Positions 17,445 through 25,888 of a stretch of 41,127 nucleotides of DNA are shown in pieces. Below the pieces are notes generated by a model, which worked only from the letters and a program-made list of their open reading frames with translations, ran no database searches and was not told the DNA's origin. Position 1 is the first letter of the stretch; each line of letters opens with the position of its first letter. The stretch comes from JBGVSA01 sp041807905 (GTDB taxonomy: Bacteria; Pseudomonadota; Gammaproteobacteria; Burkholderiales; Rhodocyclaceae). Made by a program: the position numbers and the translations under genes. The stretch is taken from assembly GCF_041807905.1 (NCBI RefSeq), contig NZ_JBGVSA010000030.1, positions 1-41,127 of the forward strand. Direction: 5' to 3'.

Positions 17445-18263
17445 ATGTCCCAAGAACCCCTGCAAGCCCATCGCCTGCCCGCATCGCGTGGCTGGGCCTG
17501 GCTCATCGATGGCGTCGCCCTGTGGCGCCGCAACCCGCGCATGATCATGCTGCTGGCGCCCTGCTACTGGCTGTTGGCACTGCTCAGTTGGGGCATTCCC
17601 ATCGTCGGGCCGATCCTGGGCACATTGCTCATGCTGCCCATGCAGATCTGGATCTACCTGCTGTGCCGCGCGGTGGACCAGAACGTCTCGCCGCCCAATG
17701 CGCCACGCGCCCGCAAGATCCGCATCCACGTGAAGGGCCTGATTCGCCTGTGGGTCTTCACGGTCGTCGCAAGCGTCGCCCTGGGATTGCTGGCGGACGT
17801 GCTGGGCAATCTGATCTTCGGCCCGCTCCCGGCCGATCTGGGCAATGTGACCGACGTGGACGCAGCCACGCAGATCGCCGCGGCCAACTCCGGCGTGCTG
17901 CTGGGCCGCACAGCCATCCTGCTGCTGGTCGGCGCGCTGCCAGTGCAGATGGCGCTGTGGTTTGCGCCAGTACTGGTCGGGCTGTGCGACGTCCCGCCGT
18001 TCAAGTCGATGGTATTCAGCATCATCGCGTGCTGGCGGAACGTCGGCGCCTTCAGCGTCTTCACGGTCGGCTCTATCGTCGCCCTGCTGCTCCTCGCGCA
18101 GATCGTTGGTCTTGCCGCGATGGCCTCGCAGATCCTCGGCGTGGTGCTGATGCTGGCCGTGCTGATGGTCGGCCTGTCGGTGATGCTCTGCTCCGTCTAT
18201 TTCAGCATCAAGGAAATCTTCGGCGACCTGGGCGCGCGTGCCGAAGTAAATGCCAATGTCTGA
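17445..18263 (+). CDS. BPSS1780-like multi-spanning membrane protein (second of two)
   Basis: Integral membrane protein of 272 residues. It opens with RGWAWLIDGVALWRRNPRM, the same layout as AVDWLAAGWRMFIAHP in the preceding protein, which suggests tandem duplication followed by divergence. About six transmembrane segments follow, with a long polar loop near 125-150 (GPLPADLGNVTDVDAATQ). The ATG lies eight bases after the previous stop, and the 3' end overlaps the nadD start. Function is unknown; position in front of nadD-rsfS-rlmH makes it the second gene of a likely housekeeping operon. Confidence 0.8.
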   Translation: MSQEPLQAHRLPASRGWAWLIDGVALWRRNPRMIMLLAPCYWLLALLSWGIPIVGPILGTLLMLPMQIWIYLLCRAVDQNVSPPNAPRARKIRIHVKGLIRLWVFTVVASVALGLLADVLGNLIFGPLPADLGNVTDVDAATQIAAANSGVLLGRTAILLLVGALPVQMALWFAPVLVGLCDVPPFKSMVFSIIACWRNVGAFSVFTVGSIVALLLLAQIVGLAAMASQILGVVLMLAVLMVGLSVMLCSVYFSIKEIFGDLGARAEVNANV

Positions 18264-18906
18264 GCATGTTGCCGGGCCGCTGGGTATTCTCGGCGGCACG
18301 TTCGACCCGATCCACTTTGGGCACCTGAGGCTGGCCGAAGAAGCGCGCGATGCGCTCGGGCTCGCCACCGTGCGCGTCATCCCGGCAGGGCAGCCGCCCC
18401 ACCGCGAACAGCCGGGCACCGGGGCCGAAGATCGCCTGAACATGGCGCGGCTGGCTATCGCCGGGGTGCCGGGTTACGAACTGGACGACAGTGAAGTCGT
18501 TCGACAATCGCCCAGCTACACCGTCCTCACCTTGCGGCGCCTGCGCACCGAGCTGGGCGCGGCCCGTCCCCTCGTACTGATCCTTGGCGCGGATGCCTTC
18601 CTGGGCCTGCCGTCATGGCATGAGTGGGAAGAAATCCTGCCGCTTGCACATATCGCCGCCGGTACGCGCCCCGGATTCAGCCTGGACGCCGCGATCATGG
18701 GTCCGGTTCTTGCGAGCCTGTTCAGTACCGCACACGGCTCGGCCGCTGATCTGACCGCCCCTGCCGGACGCATTGTGCCGTTCGACATGACGGCGCTGGA
18801 CATTTCGGCCACTGGCATCCGCGCCACGCTGGCGGCAGGCGGCAGCGCCCGGTTTTTGTTGCCGGATGCCGTACTCGACTATATTGAAACTCATCACCTC
18901 TACTGA
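18250..18906 (+). CDS. nadD: Nicotinate-nucleotide adenylyltransferase
   Basis: NadD joins nicotinate mononucleotide and ATP to form deamido-NAD+, a required step of NAD synthesis. The 218-residue product shows the nucleotidyltransferase signature GGTFDPIHFGHL (residues 15-26, with the HxGH motif) and the C-terminal ISATGIR motif corresponding to ISSTxxR. Two in-frame ATGs (18250 and 18256) precede the stop of the upstream membrane protein gene, giving overlaps of 14 or 8 bp; translation is therefore probably coupled and the exact start is undecided. rsfS follows after 19 bp. Confidence 0.94.
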   Translation: MPMSEHVAGPLGILGGTFDPIHFGHLRLAEEARDALGLATVRVIPAGQPPHREQPGTGAEDRLNMARLAIAGVPGYELDDSEVVRQSPSYTVLTLRRLRTELGAARPLVLILGADAFLGLPSWHEWEEILPLAHIAAGTRPGFSLDAAIMGPVLASLFSTAHGSAADLTAPAGRIVPFDMTALDISATGIRATLAAGGSARFLLPDAVLDYIETHHLY

Positions 18907-18925
18907 ATCGGAGCTGCACGCCCGC

Positions 18926-19303
18926 ATGGATATCCGCAAACTGCAGAAAATCGTCGTCGACGCCCTGGAAGACATCAAGGCGCGCGACATTGAAGTCCTC
19001 AACACCACCAAGCTCACGTCGCTGTTCGACCGTGTGGTCATCGCCAGCGGCGACTCCAACCGACAGACGCGAGCCTTGGCGCGCAACGTACAAGAAAAGG
19101 TCCGCGACGCAGGCGGCGAAGTCATCAGCGTCGAAGGCGAAGAGACTGGCGAATGGGTTCTGGTCGATCTGGGCGACATTGTCGTCCACGTCATGCAACC
19201 CGCCGTGCGCGCCTACTACAACCTCGAAGAACTGTGGGCCACCACGCCGGCGCGTCGCCGCAAGCTTCTGGCTGACGAAGAAGCCAGCATGGAATCCGCC
19301 TGA
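18926..19303 (+). CDS. rsfS: Ribosomal silencing factor RsfS
   Basis: RsfS binds ribosomal protein L14 (uL14) and blocks subunit joining in starved cells. The 125-residue product has the DUF143 pattern: IVVDALEDIKARDIEVLNT near the N-terminus and TGEWVLVDLGDIVVHVMQ with REYY-like RAYYNLEELW at the end. The ATG at 18926 gives the standard N-terminus; the frame is open 60 bp further into nadD. The nadD-rsfS pair is conserved widely. The 119 bp to the next start codon contains no recognised signal. Confidence 0.95.
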   Translation: MDIRKLQKIVVDALEDIKARDIEVLNTTKLTSLFDRVVIASGDSNRQTRALARNVQEKVRDAGGEVISVEGEETGEWVLVDLGDIVVHVMQPAVRAYYNLEELWATTPARRRKLLADEEASMESA

Positions 19304-19422
19304 GAACGTGTTCCCGGTCTGTCGCGAGAGGCCTCGATGGGACGAATGGCGGCACGTGAGCCTCGTTCCCAGCCTTGCTGCAACAGCATGAATACGTCCT
19401 AAGCACCGCTGGAGCATTCGCC

Positions 19423-20250
19423 GTGTGCCAACTGCTGGGCATGAACTGCGCCCAACCCACCGACGTCACTTTCTCGTTCACCGGCTTCGCCGCGCGCGGC
19501 GGCGGCACGGATCACCACGCCGACGGTTTCGGCGTGGCGTTCTTCGAGGACAAGGCCTGCCGTCTGTTCATCGACAACGCCTCGGCAGCATCGTCGCCCA
19601 TCGCCGAGCTGATCAAGCGCTACCCGATCAAGTCGAAGAACGTCATATCGCATATCCGCAAGGCCACGCAGGGCTCGGTATTGCTCGAAAACTGCCATCC
19701 GTTCATGCGCGAACTGTGGGGTCGGCATTGGATCTTCGCGCATAACGGCGACCTCAAGGATTTCTCGCCGACCTTCGCGGGCGCCTATCAGCCGGTGGGC
19801 AGCACGGACTCCGAGGCCTCGTTCTGCCTGATCATGCAGCGTCTGCGCGAACACTATGCACATCAGCCGCCGCTGGAAGAGTTATTCGCCGCGCTGGCCG
19901 AGATCACGGCAGAGATCACGCAGTTCGGCGTATTCAATTACCTGCTGTCCAACGGACAGGCGCTGTTCGCGCATTGCTCAACCAATCTGTACACGCTGGT
20001 GAGGCAGTGGCCGTTCTCGACGGCGCACCTGATCGACGCCGACCTGACGATCGACTTCACCACCGTCACCACGCCAGACGATCGCGTTGCGGTGATCGCC
20101 ACCGCCCCGCTCACCGACAACGAAAACTGGACGCGGCTCGCGCCGGGCGAACTCCTGATGTTCGAGCACGGCCAGCGGGTGCTGCACGCCATGGTGACGA
20201 TCCCCGCCGCCGTCCAGGCCGCTAACGCCGCCAATCGCGCCTGCACATGA
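19423..20250 (+). CDS. Class II glutamine amidotransferase, YafJ-like
   Basis: Ntn-type glutamine amidotransferase domain protein of 275 residues. I start it at a GTG so that Cys2 (encoded by the next codon, giving M-CQLLGMN) becomes the N-terminal nucleophile; GGAG lies eight bases upstream. Conserved family segments: RGGGTDHHADGFGVAFF, SHIRKATQG, and FAHNGDL, which form the glutamine pocket and oxyanion site. It resembles E. coli YafJ, whose substrate is not established. There is no synthetase or acceptor domain. It lies between rsfS and rlmH, which are usually adjacent, and overlaps rlmH by four bases (ATGA), so it is co-translated with that operon. Confidence 0.88.
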   Translation: MCQLLGMNCAQPTDVTFSFTGFAARGGGTDHHADGFGVAFFEDKACRLFIDNASAASSPIAELIKRYPIKSKNVISHIRKATQGSVLLENCHPFMRELWGRHWIFAHNGDLKDFSPTFAGAYQPVGSTDSEASFCLIMQRLREHYAHQPPLEELFAALAEITAEITQFGVFNYLLSNGQALFAHCSTNLYTLVRQWPFSTAHLIDADLTIDFTTVTTPDDRVAVIATAPLTDNENWTRLAPGELLMFEHGQRVLHAMVTIPAAVQAANAANRACT

Positions 20251-20717
20251 AGCTCATCATCGCCGCCGTCGGCACGCGCATGCCGGACTGGATCGAAACC
20301 GGCTATAGAGAATTCGCCAAACGCCTGCCGCGCGACTGCCCTATGGAGCTGGTCGAAGTGAAGGCCGAGCCGCGCGCCTCCGGCAAACCGCCTGCTGCCT
20401 TAATGGCCGCCGAAGCCGAACGCCTGCGCGCAGCGCTTCCTTCGCGCTGCCGGCTGGTGGTGCTGGATGAACGCGGCGACGACCTCACCACGCGCCAGCT
20501 CGCCGATCGCATGGGCCGCTGGATGCAGGAAGGTGATGACGTTGCCTTTGTCATCGGCGGGCCCGACGGCCTCGACCCCGCGTTCAAATCGAGCGCCCAC
20601 GAAAAGCTCCGCCTCTCCAGCCTGACGCTGCCCCACGCCATGGTGCGCGTGCTGTTGTCCGAGGCGCTGTACCGCGCCTGGAGCCTGCTCAACAACCACC
20701 CGTATCACCGCGAATGA
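20247..20717 (+). CDS. rlmH: 23S rRNA pseudouridine-1915 N3-methyltransferase
   Basis: RlmH methylates pseudouridine 1915 in helix 69 of 23S rRNA on assembled ribosomes. The 156-residue product is the standard SPOUT fold length, with the SAM-binding knot FVIGGPDGLD and the conserved C-terminus SEALYRAWSLLNNHPYHRE. The start codon overlaps the preceding stop as ATGA. Together with rsfS it belongs to the ribosome-maturation part of this operon. maf follows after 10 bp. Confidence 0.96.
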   Translation: MKLIIAAVGTRMPDWIETGYREFAKRLPRDCPMELVEVKAEPRASGKPPAALMAAEAERLRAALPSRCRLVVLDERGDDLTTRQLADRMGRWMQEGDDVAFVIGGPDGLDPAFKSSAHEKLRLSSLTLPHAMVRVLLSEALYRAWSLLNNHPYHRE

Positions 20718-20727
20718 TCGCCCACGC

Positions 20728-21357
20728 ATGACCGCCGATCTCTACCTCGCCTCGCAAAGCCCGCGGCGCCGTGAATTGCTGCAGCAACTGGGCATCCGTT
20801 TCGAGCAACTGCGCTTTCGCGCCACACCCGAGGAAGATGACAGCGACGTTGCCGAGGATGTCCTGCCCAACGAAGACGCGGTGACTTACGTGCAGCGCAT
20901 CGCGCGCATCAAGGCCGAAGGCGGAGTGCGACGCTTGTCCCTGCGCGACCTGCCCCGCCTGCCGGTGTTGTCGGCCGACACCACGCTCGAAGTCGACGGC
21001 GAGATCATCGGCAAGCCGGACGACGCGGCACATGCAGCCGCCATCCTCCGCCAACTGTCGGGACGCACGCACCGTGTGCTGACGGCCATCGCCATGGCTG
21101 ACGACAGTCGCCTCGCGACGCGGCTGTCGGTCAGCACGGTCGCCATGCGTCCGCTGTCCGAACAGGACATCGCACACTACATCGCCACCGGCGAGCCCTT
21201 CGACAAAGCCGGCGCCTACGGCATCCAGGGGCATGCGGCGGTATTCATCTCCGGAATCCGGGGCTCGTATACCGGCATCATGGGCCTGCCATTGTTTGAA
21301 ACGGCCGAACTGCTGGCCGAATTCGGCATCAGCGTCTGGCGCGCGCCGCGCAACTGA
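20728..21357 (+). CDS. maf: Maf-family nucleotide pyrophosphatase (YhdE type)
   Basis: House-cleaning nucleoside triphosphate pyrophosphatase acting on dTTP, UTP and modified pyrimidine nucleotides. The 209-residue product has the SQSPRRREL motif at residues 9-17, the catalytic acid region SADTTLEVDG, KP in IIGKPDD, and a C-terminal YGIQG followed by GSYTGIMGLPL. The ATG lies 10 bp after rlmH. In many beta-proteobacteria ribonuclease G follows maf; here the next gene is trhP instead, 108 bp away. Confidence 0.94.
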   Translation: MTADLYLASQSPRRRELLQQLGIRFEQLRFRATPEEDDSDVAEDVLPNEDAVTYVQRIARIKAEGGVRRLSLRDLPRLPVLSADTTLEVDGEIIGKPDDAAHAAAILRQLSGRTHRVLTAIAMADDSRLATRLSVSTVAMRPLSEQDIAHYIATGEPFDKAGAYGIQGHAAVFISGIRGSYTGIMGLPLFETAELLAEFGISVWRAPRN

Positions 21358-21465
21358 TACGAATCGTCACGACACGCCGGCTGCGGTGCGCCGACACGCG
21401 CTGGCGCAAAGGACACTCCGGAAAACACTGGCAAGCTCGCAGGCTTTGTCCTGCATCTCGTTGCC

Positions 21466-22761
21466 ATGAAGCGCCCCCAACTCCTCAGCCCCGCCGGCTC
21501 GCTGCGCGCCCTGAACTACGCCCTCGCCTACGGCGCCGACGCGGTGTATGCGGGCCTGCCACGCTATAGCCTGCGCGCGCGCAACAATGAATTCCGCAAC
21601 ACCGGCTTCCTGCGCGAAGGGATCGAGGCCTGCCGCGCCGCTGGCAAGCGCTTCTACCTGACCGTCAATCTGATGGCGCACAACCGCAAGGTCGACACCT
21701 TCATCAACGACTTGCATGCGGCCGTCGAACTCGGGCCGGACGCGCTCATCATGGCTGACCCAGGTCTGATCATGATGGTCCGCGAGACGTGGCCTGACAT
21801 GCCCGTCCACCTTTCGGTGCAGGCCAACACGGTCAACTACGCCAGCGTCCGCTTCTGGAATTCGATCGGCGTATCGCGCGTGATCCTGTCGCGCGAACTC
21901 TCGCTCGACGAAATCGCAGAGATCCGCCAACGCTGCCCCGACACCGAACTCGAAGTCTTCGTGCACGGCGCGCTGTGCATCGCCTATTCCGGCCGCTGCT
22001 TGCTCTCCGGCTACTTCAACCACCGCGACTCTAACCAGGGCACCTGTACCAACGCCTGCCGCTGGAGCTATCGCATGACCGAGTCCAGGCTCACACCGGA
22101 AGGCGAACACGTGCCGCGCCACGCGGCAGCGGATCGTGTGTATCTGCTGGAAGAAGAAGAGCGCCGCGGCGGCGAATGGATGGAGTTGTCCGAAGACGAA
22201 CACGGCACGTATCTGATGAATTCGCGCGACCTGCGCGCGATCGAGCACGTACAGCGACTGGTCGCCATCGGCGTCGATTGTCTGAAGATCGAAGGCCGCA
22301 CCAAGTCGCACTATTACGTCGCCCGTACCGCCCAGCTCTATGCACGCGCCATCGACGATGCGATCGCCGGCAAGCCGTTCGACACAGGCCTGGTCGGCCG
22401 TCTCGATGGCCTCGCCAACCGCGGCTATACCGATGGATTCCTGCAACGCCACCGCGCAGAGGACTACCAGAACTACGCCAGCGGCGCCTCTGGCAACGCG
22501 CGACAACAATTCGTCGGCGAATGGCTGGCGTATGACGAAGCGAGCGGACTGACGACGCTGGAGGTGAAGAACCGCTTTGCTGTCGGCGACCGTGTGGAGG
22601 TCGTCTCACCGAATGCGACGCGTGACGTCGTCATCGAACATGTCGAGAACATGGAGGGCGCACGATGCGAGGTGGCGCCCGGCAGCGGCCACACGGTGCG
22701 CGTTGCGTTGGGTCCAACAGCGCCGATGACACTGCTCGCGCGCTACGGCGACAGTCAGTAG
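21466..22761 (+). CDS. trhP: U32-family tRNA hydroxylation protein TrhP (YegQ)
   Basis: Member of the peptidase U32 family. The best match is TrhP/YegQ, required for prephenate-dependent 5-hydroxylation of uridine 34 in some tRNAs; RlhA is the other candidate. The 431-residue product has the N-terminal pattern LLSPAGSLRALNYALAYGAD, and four cysteines (171, 178, 194, 198) in ALCIAYSGRCLLSGY and TCTNACRW, a likely iron-sulphur site. EGRTKSHYYVA later in the chain is typical of YegQ. No good ribosome site precedes the ATG, yet no alternative in-frame start is evident. Its last seven bases overlap the 3' end of the convergent rhmR, and no terminator separates them. Confidence 0.88.
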   Translation: MKRPQLLSPAGSLRALNYALAYGADAVYAGLPRYSLRARNNEFRNTGFLREGIEACRAAGKRFYLTVNLMAHNRKVDTFINDLHAAVELGPDALIMADPGLIMMVRETWPDMPVHLSVQANTVNYASVRFWNSIGVSRVILSRELSLDEIAEIRQRCPDTELEVFVHGALCIAYSGRCLLSGYFNHRDSNQGTCTNACRWSYRMTESRLTPEGEHVPRHAAADRVYLLEEEERRGGEWMELSEDEHGTYLMNSRDLRAIEHVQRLVAIGVDCLKIEGRTKSHYYVARTAQLYARAIDDAIAGKPFDTGLVGRLDGLANRGYTDGFLQRHRAEDYQNYASGASGNARQQFVGEWLAYDEASGLTTLEVKNRFAVGDRVEVVSPNATRDVVIEHVENMEGARCEVAPGSGHTVRVALGPTAPMTLLARYGDSQ

Positions 22762-23534
22762 GCGTTGAATCCCATGACCGTCGACAAGTTAATCGCAGCC
22801 GCACGTACAAGGATCGCCAGTTCTTCGATGCGTTGATCGGGGATCTGGAATGCTGCGCCAACCGCGCTAATCGCGGCTATGACTTTGCCGTGCGCATCGT
22901 GGACGGGTGCTGCGATACAACGCAGGGTCGGAATGTCTTCGCCATCGTCCATCGCCCAGCCACGCTGACGAATGACTTCCAGTTGCGCCTTGAGTGCAGT
23001 GCGCGTCGGCAAGGTGGTATCCGTGTAAACCGGCAAAGCCTCGTTCGGAAACAGCGCATCGATTTCGTCCCCAGAGCACCACGCGATCAGCGCTTTGCCG
23101 ACGGAGGAGCTATGTAGCGACAGGCGCTTGCCCTCCCAACTCTTGATCGAAATGGGCTGAGAGCTTTCCAGCTTGGCAAGATAGATCGCCTCCACGCCTT
23201 GCAGCACCCCCAGGTGACACGTCAGCTGCGTCTCTTGGCTCAGGGCATACAGAAAGGGCATCGCCTCCTTTCTAATGTCGAACTGGGCGATGGCCCTGTT
23301 GCCGAATTCATAGAAACGGAGCCCGAGGCTGTATTTGTTGTCCTTGTCCTGCCGGAGGAGACCGTGGTGCAGCATCGCTCCGAGCAAGCCGTGTGTGCTG
23401 CTCTTGGGCAGGCCCAGGGCCTGCTGAATCTGGCTGAAGGTGGCGTTGCCGGCGTCGCTCAGAAATTCGCAGATACCGATTACCTTGTCCAACGCCGGTA
23501 CCGCGCTGCCCTTGCGTTTTTCCACTCTCTCCAC
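22755..23534 (-). CDS. rhmR: IclR-family regulator of L-rhamnonate catabolism
   Basis: IclR-type transcription factor of 259 residues: winged helix at about 14-75 (ALDKVIGICEFL, LPKSSTHGLLGAM) and an effector domain from about 85, with SVGKALIAW and RCIAAPV motifs. The start is a GTG at 23534; no convincing ribosome site was seen and a GTG three codons later is possible. It is the last gene of a run rhmD-rhmT-rhmA-rhmR, the same order as E. coli yfaW-yfaV-yfaU-yfaX, so it is named by context as the pathway regulator. A GTTCA/TGAAC inverted repeat upstream of rhmD is the best candidate for its operator. The symbol depends on synteny. Confidence 0.85.
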   Translation of the reverse strand: MERVEKRKGSAVPALDKVIGICEFLSDAGNATFSQIQQALGLPKSSTHGLLGAMLHHGLLRQDKDNKYSLGLRFYEFGNRAIAQFDIRKEAMPFLYALSQETQLTCHLGVLQGVEAIYLAKLESSQPISIKSWEGKRLSLHSSSVGKALIAWCSGDEIDALFPNEALPVYTDTTLPTRTALKAQLEVIRQRGWAMDDGEDIPTLRCIAAPVHDAHGKVIAAISAVGAAFQIPDQRIEELAILVRAAAINLSTVMGFNAY

Positions 23535-23560
23535 CTGTGCGGAAACGTGTCGACACCCCG

Positions 23561-23582
23561 GCGGCGAGCGGGCGCGCCGCCA
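23561..23582 (-). repeat. Hairpin in rhmA-rhmR spacer
   Basis: Stem GGCGGCG / CGCCGCC (7 bp) with an eight-base loop and no T run, in the 99-bp gap between rhmA and rhmR. Confidence 0.5.
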
Positions 23583-23633
23583 GACTTCGCGCCATTCTAA
23601 CGGGCGCCGACACTGGCGGCCACGCGCATAGAA

Positions 23634-24437
23634 TCAATACGAAAGAGGTCCCTTGCTGTCGCCCGTAACGCCGCGAAAGGGCTCAAGCGCGTCCGCCAGC
23701 GCTCGCGTGTACAGCATGGTGTCGACCGCCACCGCCACGAAATTCGCGCCCCAAGACAACGCTTTCTTTGCCATATCGGGGTCTGGCGCGAGAAATCCCG
23801 CCGCCTTGCCGGCCGCCCGGATACGCCTGATGGCATCTTCAATGGCTCCCTGTACGTCTGGATGCCCTGCGTCGCCGAGATGCCCCAATGACGCCGAAAG
23901 ATCTGCAGGGCCGATGAAGACACCATCGACACCCTCGACACACACGATATCGTCCAGGTTCTCCAGCCCTCGGCGCGTTTCTACCTGCACCAGCAGGCAC
24001 AGTTCTTCTTCCGTGCGCTGCAAGTAATCGCGCACCCTTCCCCATCGCGACGCGCGGGCGATGGTGGCGCCGACACCGCGTATGCCGCGCGGCGCATAAC
24101 GCATCGCTGACACGACGTTGCGGGCATCTTCAGCGGTGTCGACCATGGGGATCAGCAAGGTCTGCGCGCCGATATCGAGCACCTGCTTGATCAGGGCCGG
24201 ATCGGCATTGGCCGGCCGCACGATCGGATGGCCCGGGTAGGGCGCCACCGCCTGCAACTGCAGCAGCAAAGACGGGATGTCGTTGGGACCGTGTTCCGCA
24301 TCCATCAACAACCAGTCGTACCCCGCGCCCGCGGAAATCTCGGCTACATAGGCGTTGGCGCACGTCACCCACAGCCCTAGCTGTGTTTGTCCGGATTGGA
24401 TGGCTGCTTTGAATGGATTATGAGGAATGCATGTCAT
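23634..24437 (-). CDS. rhmA: 2-keto-3-deoxy-L-rhamnonate aldolase
   Basis: HpcH/HpaI-type class II aldolase that splits 2-keto-3-deoxy-L-rhamnonate to pyruvate and L-lactaldehyde. The 267-residue product has the family's metal-site segments: DAEHGPND near residue 47, VQVETRRGLENLD, and GVDGVFIGPADLSASLG. The region IKQVLDIGAQTLLIPMVDTAE is close to identical to E. coli RhmA (YfaU) as I remember it. The ribosome site before the ATG is weak. It lies between the transporter and the regulator; both spacers hold hairpins. Pyruvate produced here would feed the pyruvate dehydrogenase encoded elsewhere in the window. Confidence 0.92.
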   Translation of the reverse strand: MTCIPHNPFKAAIQSGQTQLGLWVTCANAYVAEISAGAGYDWLLMDAEHGPNDIPSLLLQLQAVAPYPGHPIVRPANADPALIKQVLDIGAQTLLIPMVDTAEDARNVVSAMRYAPRGIRGVGATIARASRWGRVRDYLQRTEEELCLLVQVETRRGLENLDDIVCVEGVDGVFIGPADLSASLGHLGDAGHPDVQGAIEDAIRRIRAAGKAAGFLAPDPDMAKKALSWGANFVAVAVDTMLYTRALADALEPFRGVTGDSKGPLSY

Positions 24438-24463
24438 GATCTATATCCAGTGAAAGTAAAGAC

Positions 24464-24509
24464 GGCCAACCGCCGCACGACGGTTGGCCAGGCGTGCTGA
24501 TGTCAGCAC
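24464..24509 (-). repeat. Two hairpins in rhmT-rhmA spacer
   Basis: First stem GGCCAACCG / CGGTTGGCC (24464-24472 with 24481-24489, 8-base loop). Second GTGCTGA / TCAGCAC (24494-24500 with 24503-24509). Neither is followed by a T run on the minus strand. Confidence 0.65.
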
Positions 24510-24525
24510 GTATGGCTCTGGTCGC

Positions 24526-25803
24526 TCATCCAGCGACGCTCTTGGGATTGGGTTTCTTTAGCGCCATGATCGCCAGCGCGCCAAGAACGGTGATGCCGGC
24601 CAGTGCCAGCAATCCTGCCGTCGGGCTCTGGAATGCGGTCTCGGCTTTGACGCGTATTTGTGGCGCCAGGAAACCGCCTACCGCGCCGAACATGTTGACG
24701 AACCCAATGCCGGCCGCGAGTGCCGAGCCGGTCAGCATGCCCGTGGGCATGGTCCAGAATACCGGCTGGACCGCAATGAAGCCCGCTGCTGCAAAACACA
24801 GCGCGACAATGGCGATCAGCGGACTCGCGAGGGCGGATACGCCGATACCCAGCCCCGCGATCAGCAAGGTCAGCGCGGCGATATTGCGGCGCTCGCCCGT
24901 GCGGTCCGAATAGCGCGGGATGTAGTACGTGCCAAGCAAGGCAAACACCCAGGGGATCGCCGTCACCAGCGACGCTGTGAAGCCCACGTTCTTGCCAATC
25001 AGGGCGGCCACCTGTGTGGGCAAGAAGAAGATCAGGCCATACACGCTGATCTGAATGATCATGTAGATGATCGCCAGGTGCCACACGCGGGCGTTGCCGA
25101 TGGCATCGGTGATGCGCGACGCAGCCTTGCCGACGGTCTCTTCGCTGTTGAGCTGCGTGATAAGCGCGCGCTTTTCGTCTATCGACAAGAAGCGCGCCTC
25201 GGCCGGCGCGTCGTCGAGATAGAAGAACGTCCATACACCCGCGACCACTGCCAGCAATCCCTCGATGGCAAACATCCAGTACCAGCCGGGATGTCCCCCA
25301 AATCCATGCATTTCGAGCAGGATGCCGGACAAGGGCGAGCCCAGCGTCAGCGCCAGGGGTGCCCCCATGTAGAACAGCCCCATGACGCTGGCACGCACGT
25401 TCTGCGGAAACCACTGCGATGCTAGATAGATCATGCCGGGAAAGAAACCCGCCTCGGCGGCTCCCAACAGGGTACGGACCGCGAGGAATTTCCATTCCGT
25501 GTCGGCGTACGCCATGGCTGCCGACAGAAAGCCCCATAGCAGGGTCGTAAGGCCGATCCACATGCGTGCGCCGAACTTCTTCATCAGCAGATTGGCCGGC
25601 ACACCCAGACAGGCGTAGGCCACGAAAAAAATACCCGCGCCGAGCGCGTAGGCCTCGTTGCTCAAGCCGGTGTCAATCTGATAGGCCTGTTTGGCGAAGC
25701 CGATATTGGCCCGGTCCAGGAAAGCGAGAATGTACAGCGCCAGCATGAACGGGATCAGTCGCCAGCGTGTCTTGGTGACGGCCTGATCGAGAATAGTAGA
25801 CAT
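24526..25803 (-). CDS. rhmT: MFS transporter, probable L-rhamnonate uptake
   Basis: Major facilitator superfamily protein of 425 residues with twelve predicted hydrophobic segments and a central cytoplasmic loop near 190-235. The N-terminal LAFLDRANIGFAKQAY is characteristic of the anion:cation symporter group that takes up sugar acids. The ATG follows GGAGGGAG, a strong ribosome site. Its place between rhmD and rhmA matches E. coli rhmT (yfaV), so L-rhamnonate is the likely substrate; this is inference from synteny, and tartrate- or galactonate-type acids are alternatives. Confidence 0.87.
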   Translation of the reverse strand: MSTILDQAVTKTRWRLIPFMLALYILAFLDRANIGFAKQAYQIDTGLSNEAYALGAGIFFVAYACLGVPANLLMKKFGARMWIGLTTLLWGFLSAAMAYADTEWKFLAVRTLLGAAEAGFFPGMIYLASQWFPQNVRASVMGLFYMGAPLALTLGSPLSGILLEMHGFGGHPGWYWMFAIEGLLAVVAGVWTFFYLDDAPAEARFLSIDEKRALITQLNSEETVGKAASRITDAIGNARVWHLAIIYMIIQISVYGLIFFLPTQVAALIGKNVGFTASLVTAIPWVFALLGTYYIPRYSDRTGERRNIAALTLLIAGLGIGVSALASPLIAIVALCFAAAGFIAVQPVFWTMPTGMLTGSALAAGIGFVNMFGAVGGFLAPQIRVKAETAFQSPTAGLLALAGITVLGALAIMALKKPNPKSVAG

Positions 25804-25846
25804 GACAACTCCCTCCTGTCGTCCAGGATTCGAATGAAAGCCTCTA

Positions 25847-25877
25847 GGGCGGGCCGACGCCGTGCGTATGCCCGCCC
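25847..25877 (-). repeat. Hairpin in rhmD-rhmT spacer
   Basis: Stem GGGCGGGC / GCCCGCCC (8 bp) with a 15-base loop, no T run, in the 85-bp gap after the rhmD stop codon. Confidence 0.55.
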
Positions 25878-25888
25878 GACGATACGAA

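Noticed and set aside
21367..22509. 380-codon minus-strand frame opposite trhP
   Set aside because: Antisense to a gene with the U32 cysteine pattern; no protein-like features.
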